Source: G963674505 sp964575975 (GTDB lineage: Bacteria > Desulfobacterota > Desulfobacteria > Desulfobacterales > SKZT01). Taken from it: DNA of 16,346 bases. Below, piece after piece: positions 16,263-16,346 of the stretch (the stretch's first letter is position 1; each line of letters starts with the position of its first letter). The notes beneath the pieces were generated by a model. It saw only the letters and a program-made list of their open reading frames with translations, did no database searches and was not told the DNA's origin. The position numbers were made by a program, and so were the translations under genes. Location: NCBI GenBank assembly GCA_964575975.1, contig CAZNTU010000119.1, positions 1-16,346 on the forward strand. The letters run 5' to 3'.

Positions 16263-16346
16263 TAACTTGACATCGTAAACATAAGCCGTAGCCAATTGAA
16301 ATATTTCGACCTTGTGCGGTCGGGTCGCAATTCCCCCCTTGAGGGG
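16263..16346 (+). repeat. Dispersed palindromic repeat, right copy (cut by window end)
   Basis: Begins TAACTTGACATCGTAAAC, contains a CGACC/GGTCG hairpin (16307-16322), and ends in C6-TTGA-G4 at 16333-16346, where the window stops inside the palindrome. The parts and their order match the left copy read on the minus strand. The small hairpin keeps its pairing although bases differ (GGTCG here, GGTTG there). Confidence 0.75.

Noticed and set aside
16113..16295. A 60-codon minus-strand frame at the right end
   Set aside because: It runs through the terminator hairpin and into the dispersed repeat, so it is a translation of repeat DNA.

Overview
The window is about 16.3 kb of moderately GC-rich DNA from a Gram-negative bacterium: it has two TonB-dependent outer-membrane receptors and several secreted-protein signal peptides. 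The dispersed GC-palindromic repeats and gene mix suggest an anaerobic deltaproteobacterial-type lineage (Desulfobacterota or a relative), but this is inference without phylogeny. Both ends fall inside copies of the same repeat in inverted orientation, so the window may be a complete contig that broke at repeats.

Left third (120-5616, minus strand): a compact phage-defence operon, brxE-brxA-brxB-brxC, in transcription order from right to left. The order and the brxE homologue match the first four genes of a BREX type 6-like system. The expected partners (pglX methylase, pglZ phosphatase, brxD/brxHI) are not in the window. brxC ends exactly where a dispersed repeat begins, 119 bases from the edge, so the rest of the operon is either beyond the repeat or absent.

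Middle (6055-11866, plus strand): a TonB-dependent receptor, a secreted protein made of two sulfite-oxidase-like (molybdopterin-domain) repeats, and, after a separate promoter, a SulP anion transporter fused to STAS and cyclic-nucleotide-binding domains. Together they look like an uptake module for an anion, metal or cofactor. The 438-base leader before the receptor has overlapping, mutually exclusive inverted repeats that resemble a regulatory RNA switch.

Right third (11887-16346, minus strand genes): a second, siderophore-type TonB-dependent receptor convergent with the SulP gene; a well-promoted 36-codon ORF that looks like the start of an antitoxin; a GT4 glycosyltransferase; a 5'-truncated VapC-type PIN toxin remnant; a strong terminator; and the right-hand repeat copy. 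The toxin-antitoxin debris on both sides of the glycosyltransferase, the defence operon and the repeats mark this as accessory, rearranged DNA.
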